52,291 nucleotides of DNA from an uncultured Campylobacter sp. (GTDB lineage Bacteria > Campylobacterota > Campylobacteria > Campylobacterales > Campylobacteraceae): assembly GCA_900539255.1 (NCBI GenBank), contig UQBJ01000011.1:1-52291 (forward strand), in the 5' to 3' direction. Shown in pieces: positions 35,339-43,423 of this stretch. Within the stretch, counting starts at the first letter, position 1; every line of letters starts with the position of its first letter. A program made the translations under genes and the position numbers. The notes beneath the pieces are model-generated. The model made no database searches and was not told where the DNA came from. It was given only the letters and a program-made list of their open reading frames with translations.

Positions 35339-36268
35339 ATGTTGCCTATTTTGCAGATACTTGCAGACGGAAAAGAGCGCAAACTTAAAGATTTAATGGA
35401 TATTTTAGCCAAGCAATTTAAATTTGACGAGGAAGCACTGAGTCAAACTATACCAAGCGGAACGCAAACAACCTTTTATAATCGCACACGATGGGCATCA
35501 AAATATCTTAAAGAAGCGGCACTTATTGATTCTTACAATAGAGGAATTTTTAAAATCACAGCACAAGGTAAGAAAGTTTTAGCCACAAATCCAGAAAAAA
35601 TAGACGCTAAATTTTTAAGGCAATTTGACGAATTTAACGCCTTTCAGCATAGAGGCAAAAACGAAAAAGATAAAATTCAAAGTGGGGCTGATGAAGTAGC
35701 GCAAAGCCAAACGCCAGAAGAACAAATAGAAAATGCCTACAAACTCATCAAATCCACTCTTGCTGATAAACTTTTAAATAAAATTCGTGAGGTTGAACCG
35801 AGCTTTTTTGAAAAACTCGTGGTTGAGTTGCTCGTAAAAATGGATTATGGTGGCTCGCAAAAGGACATTAGAGAAGCATTTAATAAAGGGCAAGCCGAAG
35901 TTACGGGAAAAAGCGGAGACGAGGGGATTGATGGCATTATCAAAGAGGACAAGTTAGGACTTGATGTCATTTACATACAAGCCAAGCGTTATAAAGATGG
36001 TAGCACAATCTCACGCAAGGAAATTCAATCTTTCGCAGGTGCGCTTGACGGAAAAGGTGCTAAAAAAGGCGTTTTCATTACTACTTCTGATTTTAGTAAA
36101 GAGGCACGAAACTATGCCAAAGACATAAAATCCGACAAGAAAATTATCGTCATAGACGGCAATATGTTAGCGGAGTTGATGATAGGACACGATTTGGGCG
36201 TGAAACTTGAATACAAATACGAGTTGAAAAAACTTGACAGCGATTATTTTGAAGAGGATTTTGAGTAA
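35339..36268 (+). CDS. Mrr-type restriction endonuclease (modified-DNA targeting, type IV-like)
   Basis: A protein of about 309 residues with an N-terminal winged-helix Mrr_N domain (KERKLKDLMDILA, TFYNRTRWASKYLKEAALID) and a C-terminal Mrr catalytic domain (FFEKLVVELLVKMDYG, SGDEGIDGIIKED, VIYIQAKRY). The Asp and Gln-x-Lys residues fit the PD-(D/E)XK-like active site. E. coli Mrr cuts DNA with certain methylations, so this enzyme may do so too. The first ATG is at 35339. The conserved Mrr_N start (IPRFYVFMLPIL) begins upstream, in frame, directly after an ATA codon at 35312 that is spaced 6 bp from AAGGA, so the true start may be non-AUG. Third restriction-type function in this window. Confidence 0.82.
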   Translation: MLPILQILADGKERKLKDLMDILAKQFKFDEEALSQTIPSGTQTTFYNRTRWASKYLKEAALIDSYNRGIFKITAQGKKVLATNPEKIDAKFLRQFDEFNAFQHRGKNEKDKIQSGADEVAQSQTPEEQIENAYKLIKSTLADKLLNKIREVEPSFFEKLVVELLVKMDYGGSQKDIREAFNKGQAEVTGKSGDEGIDGIIKEDKLGLDVIYIQAKRYKDGSTISRKEIQSFAGALDGKGAKKGVFITTSDFSKEARNYAKDIKSDKKIIVIDGNMLAELMIGHDLGVKLEYKYELKKLDSDYFEEDFE

Positions 36269-36325
36269 AATTCTAGCAAGCACGCAAAACGCTAATTTTT
36301 CGCTAAATTTCAAAAACTGCAAAAA

Positions 36326-36350
36326 GGCGAGACACTTTCAAAGTCTCGCC
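36326..36350 (-). terminator. Rho-independent terminator after flaC
   Basis: On the minus strand GGCGAGAC and GTCTCGCC form an 8-bp stem with a 9-base loop followed by TTTTT. It lies 65 bp past the flaC stop. Confidence 0.8.
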
Positions 36351-36414
36351 CTGCAAGCTAGCCTTGCACGCTATGCTATAAATTCAGCCGTTACTGCAAA
36401 ACAGCACGCCAGCA

Positions 36415-37170
36415 CTACGCAAGTAGCGACATAATCCTAGCTTGGTTTAAATTTTTAGTCTGTGCCATCGCAAAGGCTGCGGCGTTTTGCTTTAAAAAGC
36501 CCGTGTTTATGTCTATGGAGTTTTTGGCGACATCATCGTTGAGCTTTTCGCCTTCGGCTTTTCGCACGTTGAGTTCGTTTTGCAAGCTCGCGTTGATATT
36601 TGCGCTCAGCCCTTGTATGCTAGCGCCTATGTCCGCACGCAAGCTGCCCACGCGGTCGATGAAACTTGTGATGCTGTCTAAACTATTGACACTCAAATCC
36701 GCCGTTTTGAGCGGGTTTAAATTCACATTTTCAAGCGTGCCTGTGCCGACAACGAAATCAAGGCTTTGAAAGACATTTTTGCCGTTGTAGTGAGCGTTGG
36801 CAAAAGAGTCGTTGATAGAGCCTACCAGTGCATTTGCCTGCGAATTTATCATCTGCCTTTGCGAGTCGTTTAAAATCCCGCTGTTTTTTTGCACGGCAAG
36901 TTCAGCCAGCCTGCTCGCGCTGTCCTCGACACCTTTAAGGCTCGCATCAGCAATTTGCAGCATACCGATGGCATCATAAGCGTTGGCAACGCCTTGTTCT
37001 ATGGTGTTGGCTTGGCTTCGCAAGCCGTCCGCTATGGCTAAATTTGCCCCGTCTTTGCCGCTGATGGCGCGTAGGGCGGCGATTTGCTGTAAAGCCTTGT
37101 CGCGTGGCTTTTGCGCCTCGTTAAAGGCGTTGGTTTGTTGTAAGCCTGTTGGGTTGTTTGTAACCGTCAT
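36415..37170 (-). CDS. flaC: FlaC, flagellin-like secreted protein
   Basis: A 251-residue flagellin homologue without the central variable domain. It keeps the N-terminal helical region (AQKPRDKALQQIAALRAISGKDGANLAIADGLRSQ is the D0/D1-like part) and the C-terminal NLNQARIMSLLA. In C. jejuni FlaC is exported by the flagellar type III system and is secreted rather than built into the filament; it contributes to host-cell invasion and modulates immune signalling. From memory, the same four-gene order (flaC, membrane protein, prmC, M48 protease) occurs there. RBS AAAGGAT precedes the ATG at 37170. A strong terminator follows. Confidence 0.85.
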   Translation of the reverse strand: MTVTNNPTGLQQTNAFNEAQKPRDKALQQIAALRAISGKDGANLAIADGLRSQANTIEQGVANAYDAIGMLQIADASLKGVEDSASRLAELAVQKNSGILNDSQRQMINSQANALVGSINDSFANAHYNGKNVFQSLDFVVGTGTLENVNLNPLKTADLSVNSLDSITSFIDRVGSLRADIGASIQGLSANINASLQNELNVRKAEGEKLNDDVAKNSIDINTGFLKQNAAAFAMAQTKNLNQARIMSLLA

Positions 37171-37181
37171 TTTTTATCCTT

Positions 37182-37706
37182 TCAAATTGCTTTATGCTCG
37201 TCTTTTGCAAGGGGTTTTGGCGTGCGAAAACTCACAAAAAACAGCACCATTTGCAGCACCACAAGCACCTTGACTAGCCTTTCGCTTTGAGCGTGAAAAG
37301 CGCGAAATTCAGCACTTGCCAGCACTTCCACGCCTTGCAAACCTTGCATTATCGCTTCTTGGGCTTGCACAATTTGCCGCGTGTAATACAAAAAGAAAAG
37401 CAAAGATAGTGCCAAATTCAGCAAAGCGAGCAAAATTTTTGAAATTTTTTGCATTTTGTTTGAATTTTCGCGCAAATTCGCAAACTCATAGAGCAAATTC
37501 AGCCCAGAAACCGCTATCATCACATAGCCTAACGCCACAAATATCGCGCTCATCAGGCTTCCGCGTGCGAACATATCCACGACAACGCTTTCAGCCGTGA
37601 GTGCTGGGGCGTAAAAGATGATTTTAGCCACTGCGATACCCAAAAACAGCTCTATGCCGATGAGTGCAGCGAGTGAGAAAAGGTTGATAGCCTTAAATGC
37701 TTGCAT
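37182..37706 (-). CDS. Four-helix membrane protein (DUF4149-like)
   Basis: A 174-residue integral membrane protein with about four hydrophobic helices (FSLAALIGIELFLGIAVAKI, SLMSAIFVALGYVMIAV, KILLALLNLALSLLFFLYY, VKVLVVLQMVLFFVSF) that fits the DUF4149 group. The ATG at 37706 has AAAGGACGGCA before it. A longer frame from 37748 would include the putative promoter -10 (37738-37743) and is less likely. It sits 11 bp upstream of flaC. Function unknown. Confidence 0.65.
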   Translation of the reverse strand: MQAFKAINLFSLAALIGIELFLGIAVAKIIFYAPALTAESVVVDMFARGSLMSAIFVALGYVMIAVSGLNLLYEFANLRENSNKMQKISKILLALLNLALSLLFFLYYTRQIVQAQEAIMQGLQGVEVLASAEFRAFHAQSERLVKVLVVLQMVLFFVSFRTPKPLAKDEHKAI

Positions 37707-37737
37707 TGCCGTCCTTTTGTCGTAAATTCTTGCGTTC

Positions 37738-37743
37738 ATTATA
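37738..37743 (-). promoter_or_regulatory. -10 element for the flaC transcript
   Basis: TATAAT on the minus strand, 31 bp before the ATG at 37706, in the gap after prmC. No clear -35 or sigma-28 consensus is visible. Confidence 0.45.
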
Positions 37744-37804
37744 AGCAAATTTGTTTAATCAAACTTTATTTTGGTAAATTTTTGCTGAATTTCGTTAAAT
37801 TTTA

Positions 37805-38608
37805 TCAAAGTTTTGCTGAATTTCTCGCTAAAAATGCTCTGTCAAAATCGCCTGTATCCTTGAAAAATTCAGCGTCAAAGCCATTTTTATGTAAAATTGT
37901 ATGTAAAATTTTACGCTGATTGTAGCCAAACTCGCAAGCAAGGGTTTTTGCGCCATTTTGCTTTGCGAATTTGATGATTTGAGCGAGTGTTTCATAGCCA
38001 TTTTTGCCACCAAAGAGTGCAAATTTAGGCTCTCTTTGCACCCATTTGTCAAGCGGATAGTCCCTTGCTATGTAGGGCGGATTTGAAAAAATGAAGTCGA
38101 ATTTGCCCTTTATTTTCTTAAAATCGCAAAGTTGAAAGTCTATCAAATGCTCTACTTTGTGGAGTTTAGCGTTTTCTTTTGCAAGTGAAAGTGCCTTTTT
38201 ACTTATATCGCAAGCACTTATTTTGCGCCCTGTGTGCTTGGCAAGGGCTATACTCAAAGCTCCACTACCAAAGCCGATTTCTAAAATGCTCTTGTAATCA
38301 CGCTTTGAAAGCTCATCAAGGCAAATTTCAAGCAAAATTTCGCTGTCAAAGCGCGGGATTAAAACGCCCTTTTTAGCGTGCAAATCAAGCCCGTAAAAAC
38401 TCGCCTTTTGAAAGAGATATTCAAAGGGTTCGCCCCGCGCAAAGCGCGACACGAGCGCGAAATAAGCCTTTGCGTTTATGTCTGTGTCGGCGTTTAAAAA
38501 GAGCCACGCCTTGTCCTGCCCTAAAAATTCGAGCATTATAAGCTCTGCATATCGTGCGTTGCCGTATAATTTGGCTTTGGCGAGCTTTAAAGCTTGGCAA
38601 ATATTCAC
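37805..38608 (-). CDS. prmC: Peptide chain release factor N5-glutamine methyltransferase PrmC (HemK)
   Basis: A 267-residue SAM methyltransferase that methylates the GGQ glutamine of release factors RF1 and RF2, improving termination. It has an N-terminal helical domain, the SAM motif ILEIGFGSGALSIALA, and the catalytic NPPY in IFSNPPYIARDYPL, followed by REPKFALFGGKNGYE, all typical of PrmC. Its start overlaps the end of the M48 protease gene by 4 bases (ATGA), so the two are translationally coupled. Confidence 0.9.
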   Translation of the reverse strand: MNICQALKLAKAKLYGNARYAELIMLEFLGQDKAWLFLNADTDINAKAYFALVSRFARGEPFEYLFQKASFYGLDLHAKKGVLIPRFDSEILLEICLDELSKRDYKSILEIGFGSGALSIALAKHTGRKISACDISKKALSLAKENAKLHKVEHLIDFQLCDFKKIKGKFDFIFSNPPYIARDYPLDKWVQREPKFALFGGKNGYETLAQIIKFAKQNGAKTLACEFGYNQRKILHTILHKNGFDAEFFKDTGDFDRAFLARNSAKL

Positions 38609-39846
38609 GCTAGGGCTTTCAATCTCTCATCAATGCTTGGGTGCGACAAGTGAAACAGCTCATAAAGTTTGCTGGATTTCACAAACGCCTTGTTTTCCTT
38701 TGCTAGCACAAGCAAGGCTTCGCGCATATCGTTGCTAGAAGTCATTTGCGCTCCGTGCTTGTCCGCTGCAAACTCGTGTTTTCGGCTCATAGCGTTGATA
38801 AAAGGCGCGAAAACAAAGCTAAAAACCTCTACCAAAAGCAAAAGTAGCACGAAAACGCCCGATTTAAGTGGCTCGTTTGTGCCATTTTCGCCCGCAAACA
38901 CTAAATTTGCTTGCTCGTAAAAGTCTGGCAAGCCTAAAAAACTTAAAATTTCGCTCAAATGCGCGAAAACAAAAAAGAGCAAAAATATCATCAAAGCACC
39001 ATTTAGCAAGCCTTTGAGTAAGTCCTTATGCACGAAATGCCCTAGCTCGTGTCCCAGCACGGCTAAAAGCTGTCTCGCGCTCATCGCCTTTAAAAGCGTG
39101 TCAAAAAGCACCACGCGCTTGCTTTTAAAAAGCCCGCCAAAGTAGGCGTTTAGGCGTTTGTCGCGCTTGCTAGCGTCCATCACAAAAACGCCTTTTGAGC
39201 TGAAACCGCATTTATTCATCAATGCTGAAATTTTATCTTGCAAAGCCTTGTCATCGAGCTTTTGCATTTTATTAAACATAGGCGCGATGAGCGTAGGATA
39301 AAGCACATTTGCTATCAAAATCGCCGCAAAAGCCACGCCAAAGGCAGCTAGCCACCAAAACTGCCCCAAAAATTCATAGCAAAAAATCAAAGCATAAATG
39401 AGTAAAAAGCCAAAAATAGCAAGCAAAATAAGGCTTTTGAGCGTATCTTTGACGAAAAGTGTTGCGCTCATCGTGGAAAATCCTTGCTTTTTGTTTTTGA
39501 CAAAGTCTTCATACACCGACAAGGGCAGGGTTAAAAGCATATTAACTACAAGAAAAGCGAGCAAAAACAGCGTGTTGTCAAGGGTTGAGTTTGTGCTGAT
39601 GATGAATTTACCGAGCCAAGCAAAGCCAAAAAACACCCAAAGAGCGTATAAAACGAGCGTATAAACGCGTGAAAAAATGCTGAATTTTTCGTTTGTAATG
39701 GCGATATTTGCGGCTTCTTTATAGGTTTTTTCGTCCAAAATCACCGCTTTTTGCGCCTTTTGCCTTTGCAAAAAAGCAAGTTGCACCGCCGAAATCCCCA
39801 CAAATATGAGCGTATAAACGCACAAAATCATCACAAGTGTCATCAA
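38605..39846 (-). CDS. M48-family (Ste24/HtpX-like) membrane metalloprotease
   Basis: A 413-residue protease with about six membrane helices. The zinc site HExxH is in VLGHELGHFVHKD and the third ligand in EFAADKHGAQM. Length and the N-terminal part fit the CaaX-protease (Ste24) type more than HtpX. It may act in quality control of membrane proteins. The gene order after it (prmC, membrane protein, flaC) is shared with C. jejuni as I recall it. ATG at 39846. Confidence 0.88.
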   Translation of the reverse strand: MMTLVMILCVYTLIFVGISAVQLAFLQRQKAQKAVILDEKTYKEAANIAITNEKFSIFSRVYTLVLYALWVFFGFAWLGKFIISTNSTLDNTLFLLAFLVVNMLLTLPLSVYEDFVKNKKQGFSTMSATLFVKDTLKSLILLAIFGFLLIYALIFCYEFLGQFWWLAAFGVAFAAILIANVLYPTLIAPMFNKMQKLDDKALQDKISALMNKCGFSSKGVFVMDASKRDKRLNAYFGGLFKSKRVVLFDTLLKAMSARQLLAVLGHELGHFVHKDLLKGLLNGALMIFLLFFVFAHLSEILSFLGLPDFYEQANLVFAGENGTNEPLKSGVFVLLLLLVEVFSFVFAPFINAMSRKHEFAADKHGAQMTSSNDMREALLVLAKENKAFVKSSKLYELFHLSHPSIDERLKALA

Positions 39847-40300
39847 ATAATCCTTTGAATTTTGACTAAAATTTGAGCGTATTGTAACTAAAATTGACTA
39901 AAATTTAGCAAACTCATCAAAATATGCCACAAATTTTCCCGTCATAGCAAGAGTTTGTGCTATGCAAACTCGTGGCAATCCATAAATTTAGAGTGTGCCT
40001 TAAATTTTATGGATTTTTTGCTGCGGCTTGTGCCTTGCAACCCGTTGGGTCGCTTTTTTACAATGACAGCAGTAATGTGGATTTTTCGCTCGTTTTACTC
40101 ACTCAAAATGACAAGGGTTTTGTCATAATAACTTGTTTTGTCATACTGAGCGCAAGCGAAGTATTCATACAAAACACGGGGAACGGAATGCTGAATTTTC
40201 AAAAAACCTAAAACGACAAAAAATAAATTTTAGCTGAATTTACCCAAATTCGCCTAAATTTAGCGCATTTGTGGGTAAATTCAGCCCATTTTTGCGAGTG
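39847..40300. repeat. Palindromic repeat cluster between the M48 gene and the small beta-barrel gene
   Basis: Between 39941 and 40179 lie a type-B half unit (GTCATAGCAAG ... TGGCAATCCATAAATTT ... TTATGGATTTTTTGC), a TGTGGATTTTTCGC/CTCAAAATGACAAG piece and a type-A half unit (TTTTGTCATACTGAGCGC, GCGAAGTATTCATAC). No gene is supported. Confidence 0.65.
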
Positions 40301-40888
40301 TTAAAAAGTGTAAAGGTATCTAAACCCGACTTGCCAAGGTTGTGAAGACTTGACGGTGTAGCCAGCTGCGGTAACTTCTTGGTCAAACATACCAAAACGG
40401 CTGTAAAGCTCTAATCCGTGGTGGTTGTAAGACTGCGCCCTTACGCCGAGATTGATAGCTAAATCCAAGCCACTAGGCTTACTCTTGCCAGGGTTAGCAT
40501 AAACAATGTGGTTAGCGTAGCCTAAGGCTAAACCGATGAAAGCACCATACTCCATAGTGTTGTCTTGCCCGAAATTCAGCAACGCATCGCCGTTAGCGTA
40601 AATGTTGAAGGTGCTAATGTCTGGGCTGTCGTTGCCCTTGCTGTATCGCGTGCCAAAATCTATCGTGCCATAGTAGCGCATACCGATATTTGAGCTTAAA
40701 ATTTCCTTGTAACCACCGATAAGTCCATATCGAAAGCCGCCATAAGAGCCACCGGGTATGCCTGCACCAGATGGGCGAGCCACGCCGTAGCCTAAATTTA
40801 CGCCACCGAAAAAGCCGCTTTCCTCCGCCACAAGTGAGCTTGTCGCTAGAAGTGAAGCCAGCACCACGCTTGTCGTTATTTTTTTCAT
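40301..40888 (-). CDS. Small outer-membrane beta-barrel protein
   Basis: A 195-residue protein with a clean signal peptide (MKKITTSVVLASLLATSSLVAEESG) and a mature start EESGFFGGVNLGYG. The last residues are QPWQVGFRYLYTF, with the terminal Phe of outer-membrane barrels. It resembles the two barrel proteins at 25.8-28.2 kb in plan (SGFF start, GLELYSRFGMF, FGIRY/VGFRY end) but is intact and has no repeat insertion. ATG at 40888 behind AAAGGACAAAG. A Fur-like site lies about 65 bp upstream. Function unknown; porin- or adhesin-like roles are possible. Confidence 0.8.
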   Translation of the reverse strand: MKKITTSVVLASLLATSSLVAEESGFFGGVNLGYGVARPSGAGIPGGSYGGFRYGLIGGYKEILSSNIGMRYYGTIDFGTRYSKGNDSPDISTFNIYANGDALLNFGQDNTMEYGAFIGLALGYANHIVYANPGKSKPSGLDLAINLGVRAQSYNHHGLELYSRFGMFDQEVTAAGYTVKSSQPWQVGFRYLYTF

Positions 40889-40950
40889 CTTTGTCCTTTA
40901 AATAAAATTTCGCCACATTTTACCCTAAAAAAGATAAGTTAAGGTAAATG

Positions 40951-40970
40951 TTTGAAATGATTATCGACAA
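40951..40970 (-). promoter_or_regulatory. Possible Fur-like operator upstream of the small barrel gene
   Basis: On the minus strand TTGTCGATAATCATTTCAAA shares GATAATCATT with the Fur consensus. It is a single half-conserved site. Confidence 0.3.
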
Positions 40971-41246
40971 ATTTTCTTAACAAAATAGGGCAGGGCTGAG
41001 TGAAATTTGTATTATCAAAAAATATAAATTTTGATAATTTTTAAAAACTAAATTTTTGCTGATTTTAAATTTTCGCTCCAAAAGCTCAAAAATTTACGCT
41101 GAAAAAGACAAAGAAAATTCATCAAAAATTCACGCTAAATTTCGTGGATAAATTCAAATCACTCAAAAGGTAAAATGCTTTAAAGCTCTATATAGTAAGA
41201 TTTTATGATTATGAAAAGCGGGGGATTGTGTGAAAAGTATAAAAGT

Positions 41247-41266
41247 TTGAAAATTATAGTTTTCAA
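41247..41266. other. Candidate difH (XerH recombination) site
   Basis: An inverted repeat TTGAAAA-TTATAG-TTTTCAA, with inner arms TGAAAA/TTTTCA and a 6-bp centre, lies 250 bp upstream of xerH. The 6-bp spacer and the inner TGAAAA arms fit what I remember of epsilonproteobacterial difH. Outer arms match poorly. The rest of 40889-41515 is AT-rich, with a GTTAAGGTAA / TTACCTTAAC pair at 40938 and 41294 and no other feature. Confidence 0.35.
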
Positions 41267-41515
41267 TACAAAATAATAAAATTCAGCTCATTTTACCTTA
41301 ACACACATTTTTGTATGTCAAAATTCAGTTTAGTTTTAGATTTATTTTTAAAGATAATTTATATTTTTTTTCTTTAAAAAAGAGTTAAATTTTTAAAAAT
41401 CATTTCGCCACTTTAACTTCCTTAAATTTACACAACAATGCTAAAATTCCACAAACAAAAAGCTATAAAAAGTGGCGGAAAAAGACGATATAAGCCCAAA
41501 GATAAGGAAACAACG

Positions 41516-42583
41516 ATGAAATACCCACTTGATTGCGAGCCAGATTTTGGCAAGTCCCTACTCTTTTGGCTGTGCCGTTATGTGAAATTCAAGCTCAACT
41601 CACTTTCAAACAAGGAGCTAAAAAGCCCACAAGAGCTAGCACAGGTGAATTTCGCCCTTTCAAAAGGCGTTTGGCACATTGACGAGCTAGATGCCCTTGT
41701 GAAAAAAGCCCGCAATTCTGGGCTTATCGGTGTCAATACCTACTTCAACCCGCTGAAAAAACTTTATGAATACCTTATGCTATACAAGCTACACTCGATG
41801 ACACAGATAGATGAGGAGTTGCTCATTGAGATTTTAGCGAGCATTACGGCATCTTTGAGCGATGCAAGCAAGAAAAACTACCGCATAGCCGTGATAAATT
41901 TTTTTGACTTTTTAGACAAGCAAAACGAAGAGGACGGCAAAGCCCATTTGTTCGACATTCAGCTTAAAAGCTGGGCGGGCGTTGTGGGCGCAAAAGGCAC
42001 GAAACTGCCCGAATTTATGAGCGAGGAGGAGCTGAAAAAATTCCTTGACGGCGTGGAAAATGCGGATTTTAAGGCAAACACCACGCGCAACAAGCTCATC
42101 ATCAAAATCATCATCTTTACAGGTATCCGCGTGAGCGAGGCTATCGGCATAAAGCTTGGCGACATTAGCGAAGAAAACGACTTGTATATTATCCGCATAC
42201 GCGCAAAAGGCAACAAATACCGCATTGTGATGATAAAAAAAGAGCTGATAAAAGATTTACTGAATAATATCCCCATCAACTACGCCAACAAAGACAGCTA
42301 CCTTTTCATCAACAAAAAAGGAACTCCGCTCACACAGGCTTATGTGAGCCGCATAGTCGAGCAAATACTCTTTAAATCGGGCATTCGCAAGCAAAAAAAC
42401 GGCGCACATATGCTCCGCCATACCTTTGCCACCCTACTCTACAAGAAACAAAAGGATTTAGTGCTAGTCCAAGAGGCACTAGGACACGCGAGCCTTAACA
42501 CTTCGCGCATTTACACACACTTTGACAGCGACAAACTCAAACTTGCCGCGCAAGTGGCACAGGATTTAAGCGAAAACAAGTGA
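41516..42583 (+). CDS. xerH: XerH tyrosine recombinase (chromosome dimer resolution)
   Basis: A 355-residue tyrosine recombinase of the single-enzyme XerH type. Catalytic residues are visible: Arg in FTGIRVSEA, Lys in RAKGNKYR, His-x-x-Arg in HMLRHTFATLL, His in LGHASLNTS and Tyr in SRIYTHF. The N-terminus (MKYPLDCEPDFGKSLLFWLC) matches Campylobacter XerH in my memory, so the ATG at 41516 with an AAGGA site is chosen over a start at 41438. XerH resolves chromosome dimers at difH with FtsK near the replication terminus, so this part of the window may be near the terminus. Confidence 0.9.
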   Translation: MKYPLDCEPDFGKSLLFWLCRYVKFKLNSLSNKELKSPQELAQVNFALSKGVWHIDELDALVKKARNSGLIGVNTYFNPLKKLYEYLMLYKLHSMTQIDEELLIEILASITASLSDASKKNYRIAVINFFDFLDKQNEEDGKAHLFDIQLKSWAGVVGAKGTKLPEFMSEEELKKFLDGVENADFKANTTRNKLIIKIIIFTGIRVSEAIGIKLGDISEENDLYIIRIRAKGNKYRIVMIKKELIKDLLNNIPINYANKDSYLFINKKGTPLTQAYVSRIVEQILFKSGIRKQKNGAHMLRHTFATLLYKKQKDLVLVQEALGHASLNTSRIYTHFDSDKLKLAAQVAQDLSENK

Positions 42584-43194
42584 ATTTTAGGGCGTTCTTG
42601 CTTGTCATTGCAAGAATTTTTTATGAGTGCAAACTCGCAGCAAATCGCAAAATAGCTGGTGTTCGCTGTGCCGTGCTGTCATTGTAAGCAAGACTCACGC
42701 GCCTTAGGTGATTCCATAAAAAAAGTGTGTGGTATTTATAAAAAATTTCAAACAAACCCCTAAAAATTTCGTCATACTAGGTTACTTTCCCTTGTCATAC
42801 CGATAAACCTTGTCATACTGAACACTTCTTTGCTCAATACCGATTTATTTTTTGTCATACTGAGCTTTTGACGAAGTATCCATACAAAATATGGAGAACG
42901 GATTACTGAATGTGGCTATTAAAGCGACAAAAAAGAATTTTCGCTTGAAGTGGCTAAATTGTATGAACACTTGAAAAAAACGAAAAATTAAAATTCATTC
43001 TTTTTACCTTGCGCTTTTTGCCACGCCGCTTTGCAGACTCAATTTTCTACACCAAAATGCACTCCAAAAGTTAAATTCTCACACAAAAAATGCACTCCAA
43101 AAGCTAAATTTTCACACCAAAATACACTCCAAAAGCTAAATTTTCGCGCTAAAAACGCATTTTAAATCACCTTTTCGCACATAAAGAAAACGAG
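42584..43194. repeat. Palindromic repeat remnants and a 32-bp tandem repeat
   Basis: From 42600 to 42890 there are several worn half units (CTTGTCATTGCAAG, GTCATTGTAAGC, CTTGTCATACTGAAC, TTTGTCATACTGAGC with GACGAAGTATCCATAC). At 43048-43144 three 32- to 33-bp copies of CACACCAAAATGCACTCC plus AAAAGCTAAATTTT occur head to tail. No gene is supported in this stretch. Confidence 0.7.
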
Positions 43195-43374
43195 ATAAAC
43201 AAATTTCTCACACTCATCACACTCGTGTTTTTTAGTGCGGGCGCATTGACAAAAGTATTTGCCGCACAAGCTAGAAACGCCCAAACAGGCAGTGGCGCAA
43301 AAGCCACACAAAAACAAAAAGCGAAAAAATTTCAATTTTTTTACTCACATTCTCAAACCTTAACGCGCCTTTAA
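43195..43374 (+). pseudogene. Small exported-protein-like frame without a normal start codon
   Basis: From an ATA at 43195 the frame reads INKFLTLITLVFFSAGALTKV, then FAAQARNAQTGSG and a Lys/Gln-rich tail to TAA at 43374 (59 codons). The first part looks like a signal peptide with cleavage near VFA-AQ. The frame is open back to about 43155 but holds no ATG, GTG or TTG before the hydrophobic core. It could be a gene that lost its start, one with a non-AUG start, or chance. The ftsW promoter lies just after it. Confidence 0.3.
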
Positions 43375-43386
43375 AACAAAATTCGC

Positions 43387-43392
43387 TACAAT
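43387..43392 (+). promoter_or_regulatory. -10 element for ftsW-murG
   Basis: CGCTACAATATC, 32 bp before the GTG start of ftsW, with the ribosome site ACGAGGA between. Confidence 0.5.
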
Positions 43393-43423
43393 ATCATTTA
43401 AATTTTGCAAACGAGGACGCGCC

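Noticed and set aside
43048..43144. Possible CRISPR array
   Set aside because: Repeats are directly adjacent with no spacers, and no cas genes are present.
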